A stretch of 64,000 bases of DNA from Cellvibrio japonicus Ueda107 (GTDB lineage: Bacteria > Pseudomonadota > Gammaproteobacteria > Pseudomonadales > Cellvibrionaceae): the NCBI RefSeq assembly GCF_000019225.1, contig NC_010995.1:3294501-3358500 (forward strand). The letters run 5' to 3'. The notes under the pieces were generated by a model. The model was given only the letters and a program-made list of their open reading frames with translations, was not told the DNA's origin and made no database searches. Below, piece after piece: positions 27,199-35,810 of this stretch (the stretch's first letter is position 1; every line of letters starts with the position of its first letter). A program made the translations under genes and the position numbers.

Positions 27199-27849
27199 TC
27201 AATGGCCGGGTTCATCGTTCCACAGCAACTTATGCAGCTGTAATTGAAAACGTACGGGGAGATTGTCGGCGAGAATCCACTCCGCCAGCTCCACCGGCTT
27301 TACCTGTCCATGAGAAGGTGAAAAAAGCACCTCACCTGCGCGGCTGGCGAGTTCGTACTCATCCAGCTTGAATCTGGCCCATTCGTAATCTTCGCGATTA
27401 CAGATGACAAACTTGACCTGATCCTGCTCACCCAACAGCGGGATATTCTCCCAGCGATTGCGCCCCACCTCCCCCGAGCCCGGGGTTTTGAGGTCCATCA
27501 CTTTGCTGACACGCGGGTCTACATCCTCCAGGGGCATGGCACCACTGGTCTCAAGCGATACGCCGTAACCGGCATCGCAGAGCATCTTCAGCAGGGTGAC
27601 ACACTCGCGCTGCGCCATAGGCTCCCCACCGGTGACGCAAACATGACGTGGGTGATAACGGGCAACGCGCGCCAGGATCTCATCCAGCGACAAGCGCTCA
27701 CCACCATAAAAAGCGTACTCCGAATCACAATAGCCACAGCGTAATGGGCATCCCGTCAGGCGCACAAACACCGTAGGCAAGCCCACAGTGCGCGCCTCAC
27801 CTTGCAGCGAGTAGAAGATTTCGGTGATTTTTAGGCTGGCCTGGGTCAT
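27199..27849 (-). CDS. queE: 7-carboxy-7-deazaguanine synthase (radical SAM)
   Basis: A 216-residue QueE starting MTQASLKITEIFYSLQGEARTVGLPTVFVRLTGC. It has the radical-SAM cysteines as CPLRCGYC (C-x3-C-x2-C) and the VTGGEPMAQ motif. It rearranges CPH4 to CDG in queuosine synthesis, one step before QueC. The open frame extends to 27957, but the extra 36 residues are not of the family, so ATG 27849 is used. A following promoter region separates it from a divergent small gene. Confidence 0.95.
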   Translation of the reverse strand: MTQASLKITEIFYSLQGEARTVGLPTVFVRLTGCPLRCGYCDSEYAFYGGERLSLDEILARVARYHPRHVCVTGGEPMAQRECVTLLKMLCDAGYGVSLETSGAMPLEDVDPRVSKVMDLKTPGSGEVGRNRWENIPLLGEQDQVKFVICNREDYEWARFKLDEYELASRAGEVLFSPSHGQVKPVELAEWILADNLPVRFQLQLHKLLWNDEPGH

Positions 27850-28018
27850 GGATGCGATTGGAAATCCGGACGAGGATAAGTAATGCTTAAGGTGTCGATT
27901 GACAAAAGACGCGCAGTGTACCCAAAAGCGGCGCGATTTACTCGCCCAACCCTGCACTGGTATGCTGGCAGATCCCTGTTCACCCGATATTTTGGCTGAC
28001 TAACGCTGCTGTAGAGCT

Positions 28019-28333
28019 ATGAAACCCACGAAAACCCGCCGCGAGCTGCATAACGAACTGGAAGAGCAAGTCCGGGAATACCTGCGCACAGGCGGCAAGG
28101 TCAATGAAGTACCGCGCGGTCTTAGCGGTCGCCCTTACGCACAAAGCCCCTTGATCAGTATCTTTGAGGGTACCAGCCACGAAGACCGCACTCCCGTACC
28201 GGAAGTGGTTGCCGCCATAGAAGCCCGCAAAAAGCCCCAAGCACCAGCCAGGCAGCGCAAGCCTCGCCCCCACAAGCGCGTCATCCTGGATGACTTTGGG
28301 CAGCCCTTGCGCTGGGAATGGGTGGAAGACTAG
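28019..28333 (+). CDS. Uncharacterised small basic protein
   Basis: A 104-residue soluble protein, MKPTKTRRELHNELEEQVREYLRTGGKVNEVPRGLSGRPYAQSPLISIFEG..., ending in the basic segment KKPQAPARQRKPRPHKRV and LDDFGQPLRWEWVED. The N-terminal helix plus basic tail suggests nucleic-acid or protein contact, but no named family is recognised. Its stop overlaps the convergent MASE2-GGDEF gene by 4 bp. It is divergent from queE across 169 bp. Confidence 0.65.
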   Translation: MKPTKTRRELHNELEEQVREYLRTGGKVNEVPRGLSGRPYAQSPLISIFEGTSHEDRTPVPEVVAAIEARKKPQAPARQRKPRPHKRVILDDFGQPLRWEWVED

Positions 28334-29415
28334 GGGCTTTCCTGGGGCTGATAAATACAGCTGCGATTACGACCTTCACGCTTGGCCTGATACAGCGCCT
28401 GGTCAGCCGCCCGCTGCCACTCCAGGAAGCTGATCCCCGGTTGCCAGGGCGCTAAACCCAAGCTGATGCTGCAACACAAAGGCGCCAGCCGGGGTTCATG
28501 TTCATCGGCAAAGTTCATAGTGGCAACGGCCTGGCGCAAGCGTTCCGCCGTTGCCAGGGCTGCCGGCAGAGAGGTATTAGCCAAGGCCAGGGCAAACTCC
28601 TCACCGCCATAGCGCCCCAGTAATTCGTGTTCGCGCAGATTGACTTGCAGGCACTGTGCAATTTGCTGGAGTATCTGGTCGCCGCGACCATGGCCATAGG
28701 TATCATTGATCATTTTGAAATGATCCACATCCAACAGTACCAGGCATAAAGGCTGGCCGCTGCGCTGGGTTTGGTTAATCAGCGCCAGCACCCGCTCCTC
28801 CCAATAACTGCGGTTAAACAGCCCGGTCAATCCATCGGTGCGGCTCAAGTGTTTAAGCAGTTCTTTTTGGCTGTGTAACTGCATGGCAAAACGATAGGTA
28901 ATGGAGCCTATCGCAAGTGGATAAATCACCAGCATGGGTAAGGCCGCATAGATCATCACCGGGTCACTGCTCAGGTTGAACTCCCAATGCAAAAAGCTGC
29001 GCACCACCAGCAGGCCCATTAAGAGTCCGGCCAGGGAAGTAACAACACCGCGTAAAAACAGGCGAAAGCCGCCAGCTGCAATATTATTCATCCACAACAT
29101 CATCAGGATCAGGCAACTACCCAGGGGATTAAACCCCATCAGGGCGACCCAGAATCCGCCTGAGGCGGCATCCAGTTGTAAATGGAGATGTTCGCGCAGG
29201 AAAGGAGATTGGCTGCGTTTAGCCAGCCAATAGGCAATATGGGGCCAGACAAATCCGTTGAGGAATAAAAGTGCCCAGATCCAGGCGGGCTGTTTGAGCG
29301 GGTAGAGCGTAGCACCTACCACCAAAGCTCCCAAACCAAGCCCTAATACCCTGGCCGGGTATACCCGGCGGACAAACCGCAGCCCGCGCCGCGAAGTCGA
29401 TGATGTCGTGTTCAA
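28330..29415 (-). CDS. MASE2-GGDEF diguanylate cyclase
   Basis: A 361-residue protein. The N-terminal half is a MASE2-type membrane sensor with several transmembrane segments (RRVYPARVLGLGLGALVVGATLYPL, ...VALMGFNPLGSCLILMMLWMNNIAAGGF), as in AdrA/DgcC-type enzymes. The C-terminal GGDEF domain has RTDGLTGLFNRSYW, DVDHFKMINDTYGHGRGDQ and the active GGEEF. The RxxD inhibitory site is changed (REHE at the expected position), so product inhibition may be weak. It should synthesise c-di-GMP at the inner membrane. Confidence 0.88.
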   Translation of the reverse strand: MNTTSSTSRRGLRFVRRVYPARVLGLGLGALVVGATLYPLKQPAWIWALLFLNGFVWPHIAYWLAKRSQSPFLREHLHLQLDAASGGFWVALMGFNPLGSCLILMMLWMNNIAAGGFRLFLRGVVTSLAGLLMGLLVVRSFLHWEFNLSSDPVMIYAALPMLVIYPLAIGSITYRFAMQLHSQKELLKHLSRTDGLTGLFNRSYWEERVLALINQTQRSGQPLCLVLLDVDHFKMINDTYGHGRGDQILQQIAQCLQVNLREHELLGRYGGEEFALALANTSLPAALATAERLRQAVATMNFADEHEPRLAPLCCSISLGLAPWQPGISFLEWQRAADQALYQAKREGRNRSCIYQPQESP

Positions 29416-29564
29416 CCCTTGTTTTCTACCACTTGGTGCCAGATACAGGAATCATGATCATGCTTCGTATCCTAGAGCATTTTTACGACAAATAAAGTTT
29501 TGCGCGCCAAAAATCCATAAAAGCTGCATAAGAAGTGTAAGGACATGGCCAACCGGGCCATCGG

Positions 29565-30521
29565 CTACAGCCAATCTTTACGTTTGAAATACCAGTAGGG
29601 TGCCAACCCGGAAACAATCATCAGTGATATGGCCCAGACGTAACCATAGCGCCACTCCAACTCAGGCATAAAGCTAAAGTTCATCCCGTAGAGACTGGCA
29701 ACCACCGTCGGCGGCAGGAAGATGACCGCGGCAATCGAGAAGGTTTTGATGATCTGGTTTTGTTCGATATTGATGAAGCCCTGGGTGGAGTCCATCAGGA
29801 AGTTGATCTTGTCAAACAGGAAGGCCGTGTGCGACATCAAGGTGTCCACATCGCGCTTGATTTCGCGTGCCGTTTCCTGCAACTCAAAGGATTCCCGCAA
29901 GTGGCGCTGCAAAAAGGAAATCGAGCGCTGGGTATCCATCAGGCACAGGCGGATCTTGCCATTGCTGTCTTCCAGCTTGGCCAGCCTATCGATGGCATCC
30001 TCCAGTTCGGCATCGGTGTCTTCCAGCACCATGCGACTGACCTCTTCCAACTTGCGATGGATATCTTCCAAGGCATCCGCCAGGTTTTCCACTTTTTGCT
30101 CAAAAATGGTAACCAACAGGTCTTGCGGTGAACTGATATGGACCTGGCCAGCGCGGGCGCGCATACGCAGCAAGCGGAAATCGGCCTGGTCCTCTTCGCG
30201 CACGGTAATCAGGCGGCGATCCTGCAAAATAAAGGCGACAGTTGCCGTACTATGGCGACCGGACTCCCCCGGTGCGAGAAACAGGGAGTGCACGTGGATG
30301 CCGGATTGGTCCTGGAAATAGCGGGCCGAGAATTCGATTTCCTCTACATCGTCCGACTCAGGCAACTCGGCGCGCAGGAAGGTATTCAGCTCCTCCCGCT
30401 CTTCATCGGAGGGCTCATGGGCATCAATCCATAGCGAATTGGCCATGGCCTGGCGCAGGTGTTCGTATTCGTGTTTGTCTTCACGCAGGGCAGTACCTTG
30501 AACCCTAAACATTCTCAACAT
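29565..30521 (-). CDS. corA: CorA-family magnesium/cobalt transporter
   Basis: A 318-residue CorA. A large N-terminal cytoplasmic domain with a long helical stretch (RKLEEVSRMVLEDTDAELEDAIDRLAKLED) is followed by two C-terminal transmembrane helices with the selectivity motif YGMNFSFMPEL between them and a basic tail (YFKRKDWL). It forms pentameric Mg2+ (and Co2+/Ni2+) channels. A good GAGGAG-type ribosome site precedes ATG 30521. It stands alone between the diguanylate cyclase and the acyltransferase gene. Confidence 0.95.
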   Translation of the reverse strand: MLRMFRVQGTALREDKHEYEHLRQAMANSLWIDAHEPSDEEREELNTFLRAELPESDDVEEIEFSARYFQDQSGIHVHSLFLAPGESGRHSTATVAFILQDRRLITVREEDQADFRLLRMRARAGQVHISSPQDLLVTIFEQKVENLADALEDIHRKLEEVSRMVLEDTDAELEDAIDRLAKLEDSNGKIRLCLMDTQRSISFLQRHLRESFELQETAREIKRDVDTLMSHTAFLFDKINFLMDSTQGFINIEQNQIIKTFSIAAVIFLPPTVVASLYGMNFSFMPELEWRYGYVWAISLMIVSGLAPYWYFKRKDWL

Positions 30522-30637
30522 CAGTGTCGTCTCCTCAAGGTGTGCAGTGAAGCGGACCGGTATCCTGGCAGGATGGGTCCCGGCGGGGTTGGCGCTTTAT
30601 AGCATATTCTTTTGACAGTTAAAGCGTCGTCTTAAGA

Positions 30638-31603
30638 TTAGCCGCTAACCGCCCTTCGTCGCGATCTTTTCTTGTGAGGATAGAAACCGGGTTCCCCCTC
30701 CGGCCGGGTCTTGAAACGGCGATGCACCCAGAGGTACTGGTCGGGAGCAACGCGTATTGCATCCTCCAGGATACGGTTTACCCGGGTTGCATCGGCCACA
30801 TCGTCACCACTGGGGAAATTATCCAGCGGCGGCTGTACCACCAGGCGGAAACGGCCTTTGGCTTCACGGTAGCAAAAGAAGGGAATAACGGCAGCCCCCG
30901 ACAGTTTGGCAATACGCGACGTCGCTACGACTGTCGCCGCCTGGATGCCAAAAAAGGGAGCGAAGACACTGTGCTTGGCACCATAATCCTGATCCGGCGC
31001 ATACCAGACGATATGCCCCATACGCAGGTTTTTAATCAATTTACGGGTATCGTTGCGCTGGATGGCATCGTCGTTTACCCGGCTGCGGGCTTTGGCGATC
31101 GCGTAGGACATCAGTGGATTGGGATCGCTGCGATACAGGACATCGGCTTTGATATGGTAGGACATGATCAGGCCGGAAATATCAATGGTGGTCAGGTGTG
31201 ACCCCATCAGCAACACACCCTTACCCTCGGCCAGGGCATTTTCGATATGCTCCAGCCCGGTCAGCTCATAGCGGCCGCGCATTTTGTCCTTTGCCCCCCA
31301 AAGCCCCATGGCCGTCTCGGCAAAACTCAAACCACAGGCATAGATAACCCCGCGCACCATATTGTCCCGCGCCCTGGCATCCAGCTCGGGAAAACAGTAT
31401 TCAATGTTGATTGCTGCAATACGCCGCCGCGCTGGAGCCAGATAGAACAGTAACCAGCCAAGCCCATAGCCTACCGCCTGGTTAAGGCGTACCGGTAGCT
31501 GGGCAATTAACCAGAAAAAGCCCAGTAGCAACCAGGTAGGCCAAAAACGGGGGGCAAGAAAAGCGCGCTCAAAAACGGGAGATTTGGGATTATCCGAACT
31601 CAT
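30638..31603 (-). CDS. lpxL: Lipid A lauroyl-type acyltransferase (LpxL/HtrB family)
   Basis: A 321-residue LPLAT-family protein with one N-terminal membrane anchor (FWPTWLLLGFFWLIAQLP). It has the acyltransferase HX4D motif HLTTID (near 137-142), the VLYRSDPNPLM and VWYAPDQDYG segments and the C-terminal QYLWVHRRFKTRPEG block, as in LpxL and LpxM. It adds the secondary acyl chain to Kdo2-lipid IVA. The lauroyl versus other acyl specificity cannot be read here. Flanks are single genes on the same strand. Confidence 0.92.
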   Translation of the reverse strand: MSSDNPKSPVFERAFLAPRFWPTWLLLGFFWLIAQLPVRLNQAVGYGLGWLLFYLAPARRRIAAINIEYCFPELDARARDNMVRGVIYACGLSFAETAMGLWGAKDKMRGRYELTGLEHIENALAEGKGVLLMGSHLTTIDISGLIMSYHIKADVLYRSDPNPLMSYAIAKARSRVNDDAIQRNDTRKLIKNLRMGHIVWYAPDQDYGAKHSVFAPFFGIQAATVVATSRIAKLSGAAVIPFFCYREAKGRFRLVVQPPLDNFPSGDDVADATRVNRILEDAIRVAPDQYLWVHRRFKTRPEGEPGFYPHKKRSRRRAVSG

Positions 31604-31736
31604 GGTTGCTCTATATCTGAGGCCAGTTAACTGGCCAGGTTGGCAGGAGGCGCAAAATTATAGCAAGGCTGGCTGAACAGGGAATGATGCGACCATAACA
31701 AAGGTATGGGGAAAACGATCGCAGCCCCCCCTGGTA

Positions 31737-32063
31737 CTAGAGATTCACAACCACATAGGCAATCAGTGCAATACCACCCAGCAAGCTAATGGCACACAAA
31801 CTTAACCCCAGCAAACGCTGGCGTGCCCGTGCCTGCTCTTTTGCAACAGAGTTAGTATCCTGCTCCAATTGGTGGGCGCGAACGGCAAGATCGCGGGATT
31901 TCACCAGTTTCCGGCGCACCTGCTGCAGGGCGGCTATATCCCTGGCCAATGTTGCCTGTGCCTCGATGCCGGCTTGCTGTTGCTGGCAATTCAAGTCATC
32001 CAGTTGTCTGTCCAACTGGCGCAGCTTGGCATCTACGGCAGCGGAAACCTGGCTAATCTGCAT
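31737..32063 (-). CDS. Coiled-coil protein with C-terminal membrane helix
   Basis: About 108 residues starting MQISQVSAAVDAKLRQLDRQLDDL; the frame extends to 32093 but the first ATG with an AGAGAGGG-type ribosome site is 32063. The N-terminal 75 residues are predicted coiled coil, heptad-rich in Leu and Gln. The last 25 (LLGLSLCAISLLGGIALIAYVVVNL) form one transmembrane helix. It is likely a tail-anchored inner-membrane protein with a cytoplasmic coiled coil. No family or role is recognised. It is separated from grxD by a terminator, so it is probably a separate unit. Confidence 0.65.
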   Translation of the reverse strand: MQISQVSAAVDAKLRQLDRQLDDLNCQQQQAGIEAQATLARDIAALQQVRRKLVKSRDLAVRAHQLEQDTNSVAKEQARARQRLLGLSLCAISLLGGIALIAYVVVNL

Positions 32064-32130
32064 AGGGCCCTCTCTTGGCAACGGGGGATACAAGCCTTTG
32101 GCTCTGCCCTGTATCCCATATCGGAAAAGA

Positions 32131-32160
32131 AACAGGCAGCCGAAGCTGCCTGAATCGAAA
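32131..32160 (-). terminator. Rho-independent terminator after grxD
   Basis: On the minus strand CAGGCAGC-TTCG-GCTGCCTG, an 8-bp stem with a UUCG tetraloop, is followed by a T-rich tail (TTTCTTTT). It begins 31 bp past the grxD stop and separates grxD from the coiled-coil gene. Confidence 0.88.
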
Positions 32161-32182
32161 ATAAAAACCGGCTAATAAGGAA

Positions 32183-32500
32183 TTAACCAGCCACAGCGGC
32201 GTCAATCAGGGGCTTGAGTTCGCCCTTCTCGTGCATTTCGGTGATGATGTCACAACCACCAATCAATTCACCGTTGACCCACAATTGGGGGAAGGTTGGC
32301 CAATTGGCAAACTTGGGCAATTCGCTGCGAATTTCCGGGTTGCTGAGTATATCGACATAGGCAAAGCGCTGGCCACAGGCCATCAGCGCCTGGGAGGCGC
32401 GCATGGAAAAACCACACTGGGGGGCATTGGGCGAGCCCTTCATGTAAAGAATCACTGGATTCTCGCCAATTTGTTGTTTGATTGTCTCTAAAACATCCAT
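32183..32500 (-). CDS. grxD: Monothiol glutaredoxin
   Basis: A 105-residue protein with the monothiol motif CGFS (PQCGFSMRA), the upstream GSPNAPQ and the later NWPTFPQLWVNGELIGGCDI. Monothiol CGFS glutaredoxins carry and deliver [2Fe-2S] clusters in iron-sulfur protein maturation, often with BolA. E. coli GrxD is 115 residues. A clear ribosome site (GAGG) precedes ATG 32500. It is divergent from the baeS-like sensor gene and followed by its own terminator. Confidence 0.95.
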   Translation of the reverse strand: MDVLETIKQQIGENPVILYMKGSPNAPQCGFSMRASQALMACGQRFAYVDILSNPEIRSELPKFANWPTFPQLWVNGELIGGCDIITEMHEKGELKPLIDAAVAG

Positions 32501-32684
32501 CCTAATTCACCTCGGATCAGAGTAATGATGGGCAGCACAAAACCGCCGAAAAACCAAGTAATGCAGTCAAGTATTGCCATTTTACCCCAGCTATTCGTTG
32601 TCGGCCAATTGGCAAGCGCGAACAAGCTGGTTAATGTTGTTATTAAGGGTCGCCAAGGTGCGACTTAACCCGGGATATTGATTG

Positions 32685-34163
32685 ATGTTCAAATTGCGTG
32701 TTCAGGTGTTTCTGGCCTTTGTGGGATTTGCGCTCCTGCTGACCATGGGGCTGTTTTTCTATTCGAGGCTAAGTTTTGAGCACAGCTTCACCCGCTATCT
32801 GGAAGGCCGGGAAAACGAGCGCAATGCAGTACTGCTTGAGGCCCTGTCCAGCCACTACCAGCGCACAGGCAGCTGGGATGCCTTCCAGCAGCCGGGGCGC
32901 TGGGAATGGTTTGTTAACCAATATCGCCGCATGGGACAAGCCATGCCGGAACCTGAGCGCGAACGCGACAGGGAGCCGCCACAGGAACCGCCGCGCTGGA
33001 GTCCTCCGGCCCAGCCGCGCATACAACCCCTGCCCGACTGGATCAACAATGAACGCTGGATTTTGCGCCTGCGCGCCCTGCGCACCCGTTTTATCCTGCA
33101 GGATGCAGACAAGCGCCAGGTAGCGGGCGAAGAGGCAAACCACGAACATTACATTTATTCGCGCATCCAAAGCCCCGATAACAAAACCCTGGGATACCTG
33201 GGGACGCCGATCAATCCCGCCCTGCGCGATCTGCTGGATACCCAGTTTGCCGAACGCCAGCAAACCCATTTCCTGGTCATGACCCTGATAGCCTTGGGGA
33301 TTGCCCTGCTCTGCGCAATTCCCTTGTCCTACCTGCTAACCCAGCGCGTACAGCGCCTGGCCCGCCATGTGCAATCACTCAGTGCAGGCCGCTACCAGGA
33401 GCGCCTGAGCGTGAGTGGCAGCGATGAATTATCCACCCTGGCACAGCACCTGAACCATTTGGGGCAAAGCCTGGAACAGAGCGAGCAGACCCGCAAGCGC
33501 TGGGTAGCCGATATATCCCATGAGCTGCGCACCCCCCTTGCTGTCTTGCAGGCAGACCTTGAGGCCCTGGAAGATGGCGTGCGCCATTTCGACGCAAAAG
33601 CCCTGGCGCGCCTGCAGAAACACGCGGCGCGCCTGACCCATCTGGTTAACGATCTCTACGAATTATCGCTGACCGATATAGGTGCGCTCAGCTATCGCAA
33701 ACAACCATGCGAACTGTACGAACTGGTCAGCGAACTCTGCCATTCACTGGACGCTAAATTTGTCCAGGCGGGACTGGATTTCAGCACAGACCTGGGCAGC
33801 GATAAAATCCCGGTATTTGCCGACCCACAGCGTCTGCAGCAGTTGCTGCTCAATGTGCTGCACAACAGTATCAATTACACCAATAGCCCCGGCCAGGTTC
33901 GCCTCTGTTTGCAACGCGATGACAAAAGCGCACTCATTCGCATTGATGACACGGAACCCGGCGTTGATCCTGAATTGCATGAAAAATTATTTGAACGCCT
34001 GTACCGCGCCGAATCATCGCGCAGCCGCGATACCGGCGGTGCCGGCCTGGGTTTGAGTATCTGCCGCAACATTGTCGAGGCCCACTCGGGCAGTATTGCG
34101 ATTAGCAACAGTGACCTGGGTGGACTAGCCGTTAGCATCAGGCTGCCCCTGCTACAGGAATAA
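32685..34163 (+). CDS. baeS: Sensor histidine kinase BaeS-like
   Basis: A 492-residue sensor: a transmembrane segment at about 8-28, a periplasmic domain with a proline-rich stretch (residues ~87-118, PEPERERDREPPQEPP), a second membrane segment (~195-215), HAMP, HisKA with the H-box DISHELRTPLAVLQADLEAL and a HATPase domain with the N-box LLLNVLHNSINYTN and the G-box GGAGLGLSICRNIVEAHSG. The match to BaeS is close, especially in the H-box and around EPGVDPELHEKLFERLYRAESSRSRDTGG. In E. coli the BaeSR pair responds to envelope stress. Start ATG 32685; an overlapping in-frame TTG at 32682 is ignored. Confidence 0.9.
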   Translation: MFKLRVQVFLAFVGFALLLTMGLFFYSRLSFEHSFTRYLEGRENERNAVLLEALSSHYQRTGSWDAFQQPGRWEWFVNQYRRMGQAMPEPERERDREPPQEPPRWSPPAQPRIQPLPDWINNERWILRLRALRTRFILQDADKRQVAGEEANHEHYIYSRIQSPDNKTLGYLGTPINPALRDLLDTQFAERQQTHFLVMTLIALGIALLCAIPLSYLLTQRVQRLARHVQSLSAGRYQERLSVSGSDELSTLAQHLNHLGQSLEQSEQTRKRWVADISHELRTPLAVLQADLEALEDGVRHFDAKALARLQKHAARLTHLVNDLYELSLTDIGALSYRKQPCELYELVSELCHSLDAKFVQAGLDFSTDLGSDKIPVFADPQRLQQLLLNVLHNSINYTNSPGQVRLCLQRDDKSALIRIDDTEPGVDPELHEKLFERLYRAESSRSRDTGGAGLGLSICRNIVEAHSGSIAISNSDLGGLAVSIRLPLLQE

Positions 34164-34184
34164 TGACCTTAGGAACCAATAACG

Positions 34185-34847
34185 ATGAATATTTTGATTG
34201 TGGAAGACGAAATCGATTTGGGCGAGATTTTGCGCGATTACCTCAACGCCGAAAACTACACCACCGAGCTGGTGGGTGATGGTGAAAGCGCATTGGCCAG
34301 GATCCGCAATGGCCAGTGGGATCTGATTATCCTCGACCTGATGCTGCCTAAACTTGATGGCTTGAGTGTATGCCGCGAGGTGCGCAAGCAATCGCAAGTG
34401 CCAATCATTATGACCACCGCCAAGGTAGAGGAAATTGATCGCCTGTTGGGTCTGGAGGTCGGTGCTGACGATTATATCTGCAAGCCGTTCAGCCCGCGTG
34501 AAGTCGTCGCACGGGTAAAAGCAGTCCTTAGGCGCAGCCAGGCTCCCAGCGGCGCGGACAACAGTATCCTACACCTGGATAAAGAGGCCATGCAGGTGCA
34601 CCACCAGGGCCAGAGTATCGAGTTAACCGCCATAGAGTTCCGCATTCTGGAAACCCTGTTTGCACACAAGCACAAGGTCGTCTCGCGCGACCTGTTACAG
34701 AAAAATGCCTACACTGACCACCGGGTGGTGAGTGATCGCACCATGGATTCGCATATCACCAAGTTGCGCAAAAAATTACAGCAGATCCACCCGCAGGAAA
34801 TTATCCACTCGGTCTATGGAGTGGGTTATCGCCTGCAGGTGGAGTAA
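34185..34847 (+). CDS. baeR: Response regulator BaeR-like
   Basis: A 220-residue OmpR-family regulator. It has a receiver domain with the acidic pair VEDE, the phospho-acceptor aspartate in LIILDLMLPKLDG, the Thr/Lys switch residues MTTAKVEEIDRLLGLEVGADDYICKPFSPREVV, and a C-terminal winged-helix domain ending DSHITKLRKKLQQIHPQEIIHSVYGVGYRLQVE. The IDRLLGL-GADDYICKP stretch is close to BaeR. It starts 21 bp after the sensor and is probably co-expressed. The neighbouring dioxygenase-like gene could be a target; this is only proximity. Confidence 0.92.
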   Translation: MNILIVEDEIDLGEILRDYLNAENYTTELVGDGESALARIRNGQWDLIILDLMLPKLDGLSVCREVRKQSQVPIIMTTAKVEEIDRLLGLEVGADDYICKPFSPREVVARVKAVLRRSQAPSGADNSILHLDKEAMQVHHQGQSIELTAIEFRILETLFAHKHKVVSRDLLQKNAYTDHRVVSDRTMDSHITKLRKKLQQIHPQEIIHSVYGVGYRLQVE

Positions 34848-34952
34848 TCCTCAGGCTTGCACAATTGCTCCACAATGGTTGTGCGATGCTTACACAAGTT
34901 CAGGAAAAATTCAGTGTCATAGTGTCACCTGGGTAACCTATCTGGAGACACT

Positions 34953-35810
34953 ATGAATAGCCTGGATAACAATAGCGCTTCACGCGATCTGCAACCGACC
35001 ACCACATCAACCCCATCTTATAATTTACACGATCCCCACAGACGCAAGGCGTTAGGTGCCCTGGGCTTATTTGGCCTGGCCGGCGCAGCAGGCCTTATCA
35101 GTTGTGGGGGTGGCTCGTCCGGCAGTAACAGCACCGGCACCAGTAGTGCCACTACCAGTAGCAGCACCACAAGCTCCAGCGCCACTACCAGCAGTATCGC
35201 TACCAGCTCCAGCAGTAGCGGCTCCGGCAGCTGTGTGGTTATTCCGACCGAAACTATCGGCCCTTACCCGCTATCCACCCTGCTCGATAATTCGCTGATC
35301 CTGCGCGAAAACATTGCGGAAGACAAAACCGGTGTGCCGCTGCAAGTCAAACTCAAGCTGGTTAACGTCAATAACAGTTGTACGCCTGTCTCTGCCTATG
35401 TGTATATCTGGCACTGTGATAAGGATGGCAACTACTCGGGTTATACCACCGAGGTCGGCAAAACCTATTGCCGCGGCATCCAGTATACCGACACCGATGG
35501 TGTTGCCAGTTTTACAACGGTTTACCCCGGTTGGTACGCCGGGCGAATTACCCATATCCATTTCCAGATTTTTTTAACCAACTATGGCAGCAATGCCCAA
35601 TCCAGCAAAATTTCACAAATGGCATTTCCGCAGGATATTACCCGCGCGGTGTATAACTCGACGCTTTATACCAAGGGGCAAAATACCTCCGTGACCAGCT
35701 TCGCGACTGACAATGTGTTTAGTGATGGTGTGGAATACCAACTGGCAACTGTCACCGGTAGTGTCAGTGACGGTTATGTCGCTGAATTGGAGGTGGGACT
35801 GGCGCTTTAG
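34953..35810 (+). CDS. Secreted intradiol-dioxygenase-like protein with Ser/Thr linker
   Basis: A 285-residue protein. After a charged N-terminus (about residue 30, DPHRRKALGALGLFGLAGAAGLISCGGG) come an export signal that may be twin-arginine or lipobox type (ISC), a Ser/Thr-rich linker (~55-92) and an intradiol-dioxygenase-fold domain. Putative iron ligands are the tyrosine of NYSGY, the tyrosine of YPGWYAGR and the histidines of HIHF. The motifs VYIWHCDKDGNYSGY and FTTVYPGWYAGRITHIHFQI are typical. Family members usually cleave aromatic catechols, and surface-exposed relatives in saprophytes are of unclear substrate. It follows the baeSR pair by 105 bp and converges on hrpB. Confidence 0.85.
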   Translation: MNSLDNNSASRDLQPTTTSTPSYNLHDPHRRKALGALGLFGLAGAAGLISCGGGSSGSNSTGTSSATTSSSTTSSSATTSSIATSSSSSGSGSCVVIPTETIGPYPLSTLLDNSLILRENIAEDKTGVPLQVKLKLVNVNNSCTPVSAYVYIWHCDKDGNYSGYTTEVGKTYCRGIQYTDTDGVASFTTVYPGWYAGRITHIHFQIFLTNYGSNAQSSKISQMAFPQDITRAVYNSTLYTKGQNTSVTSFATDNVFSDGVEYQLATVTGSVSDGYVAELEVGLAL

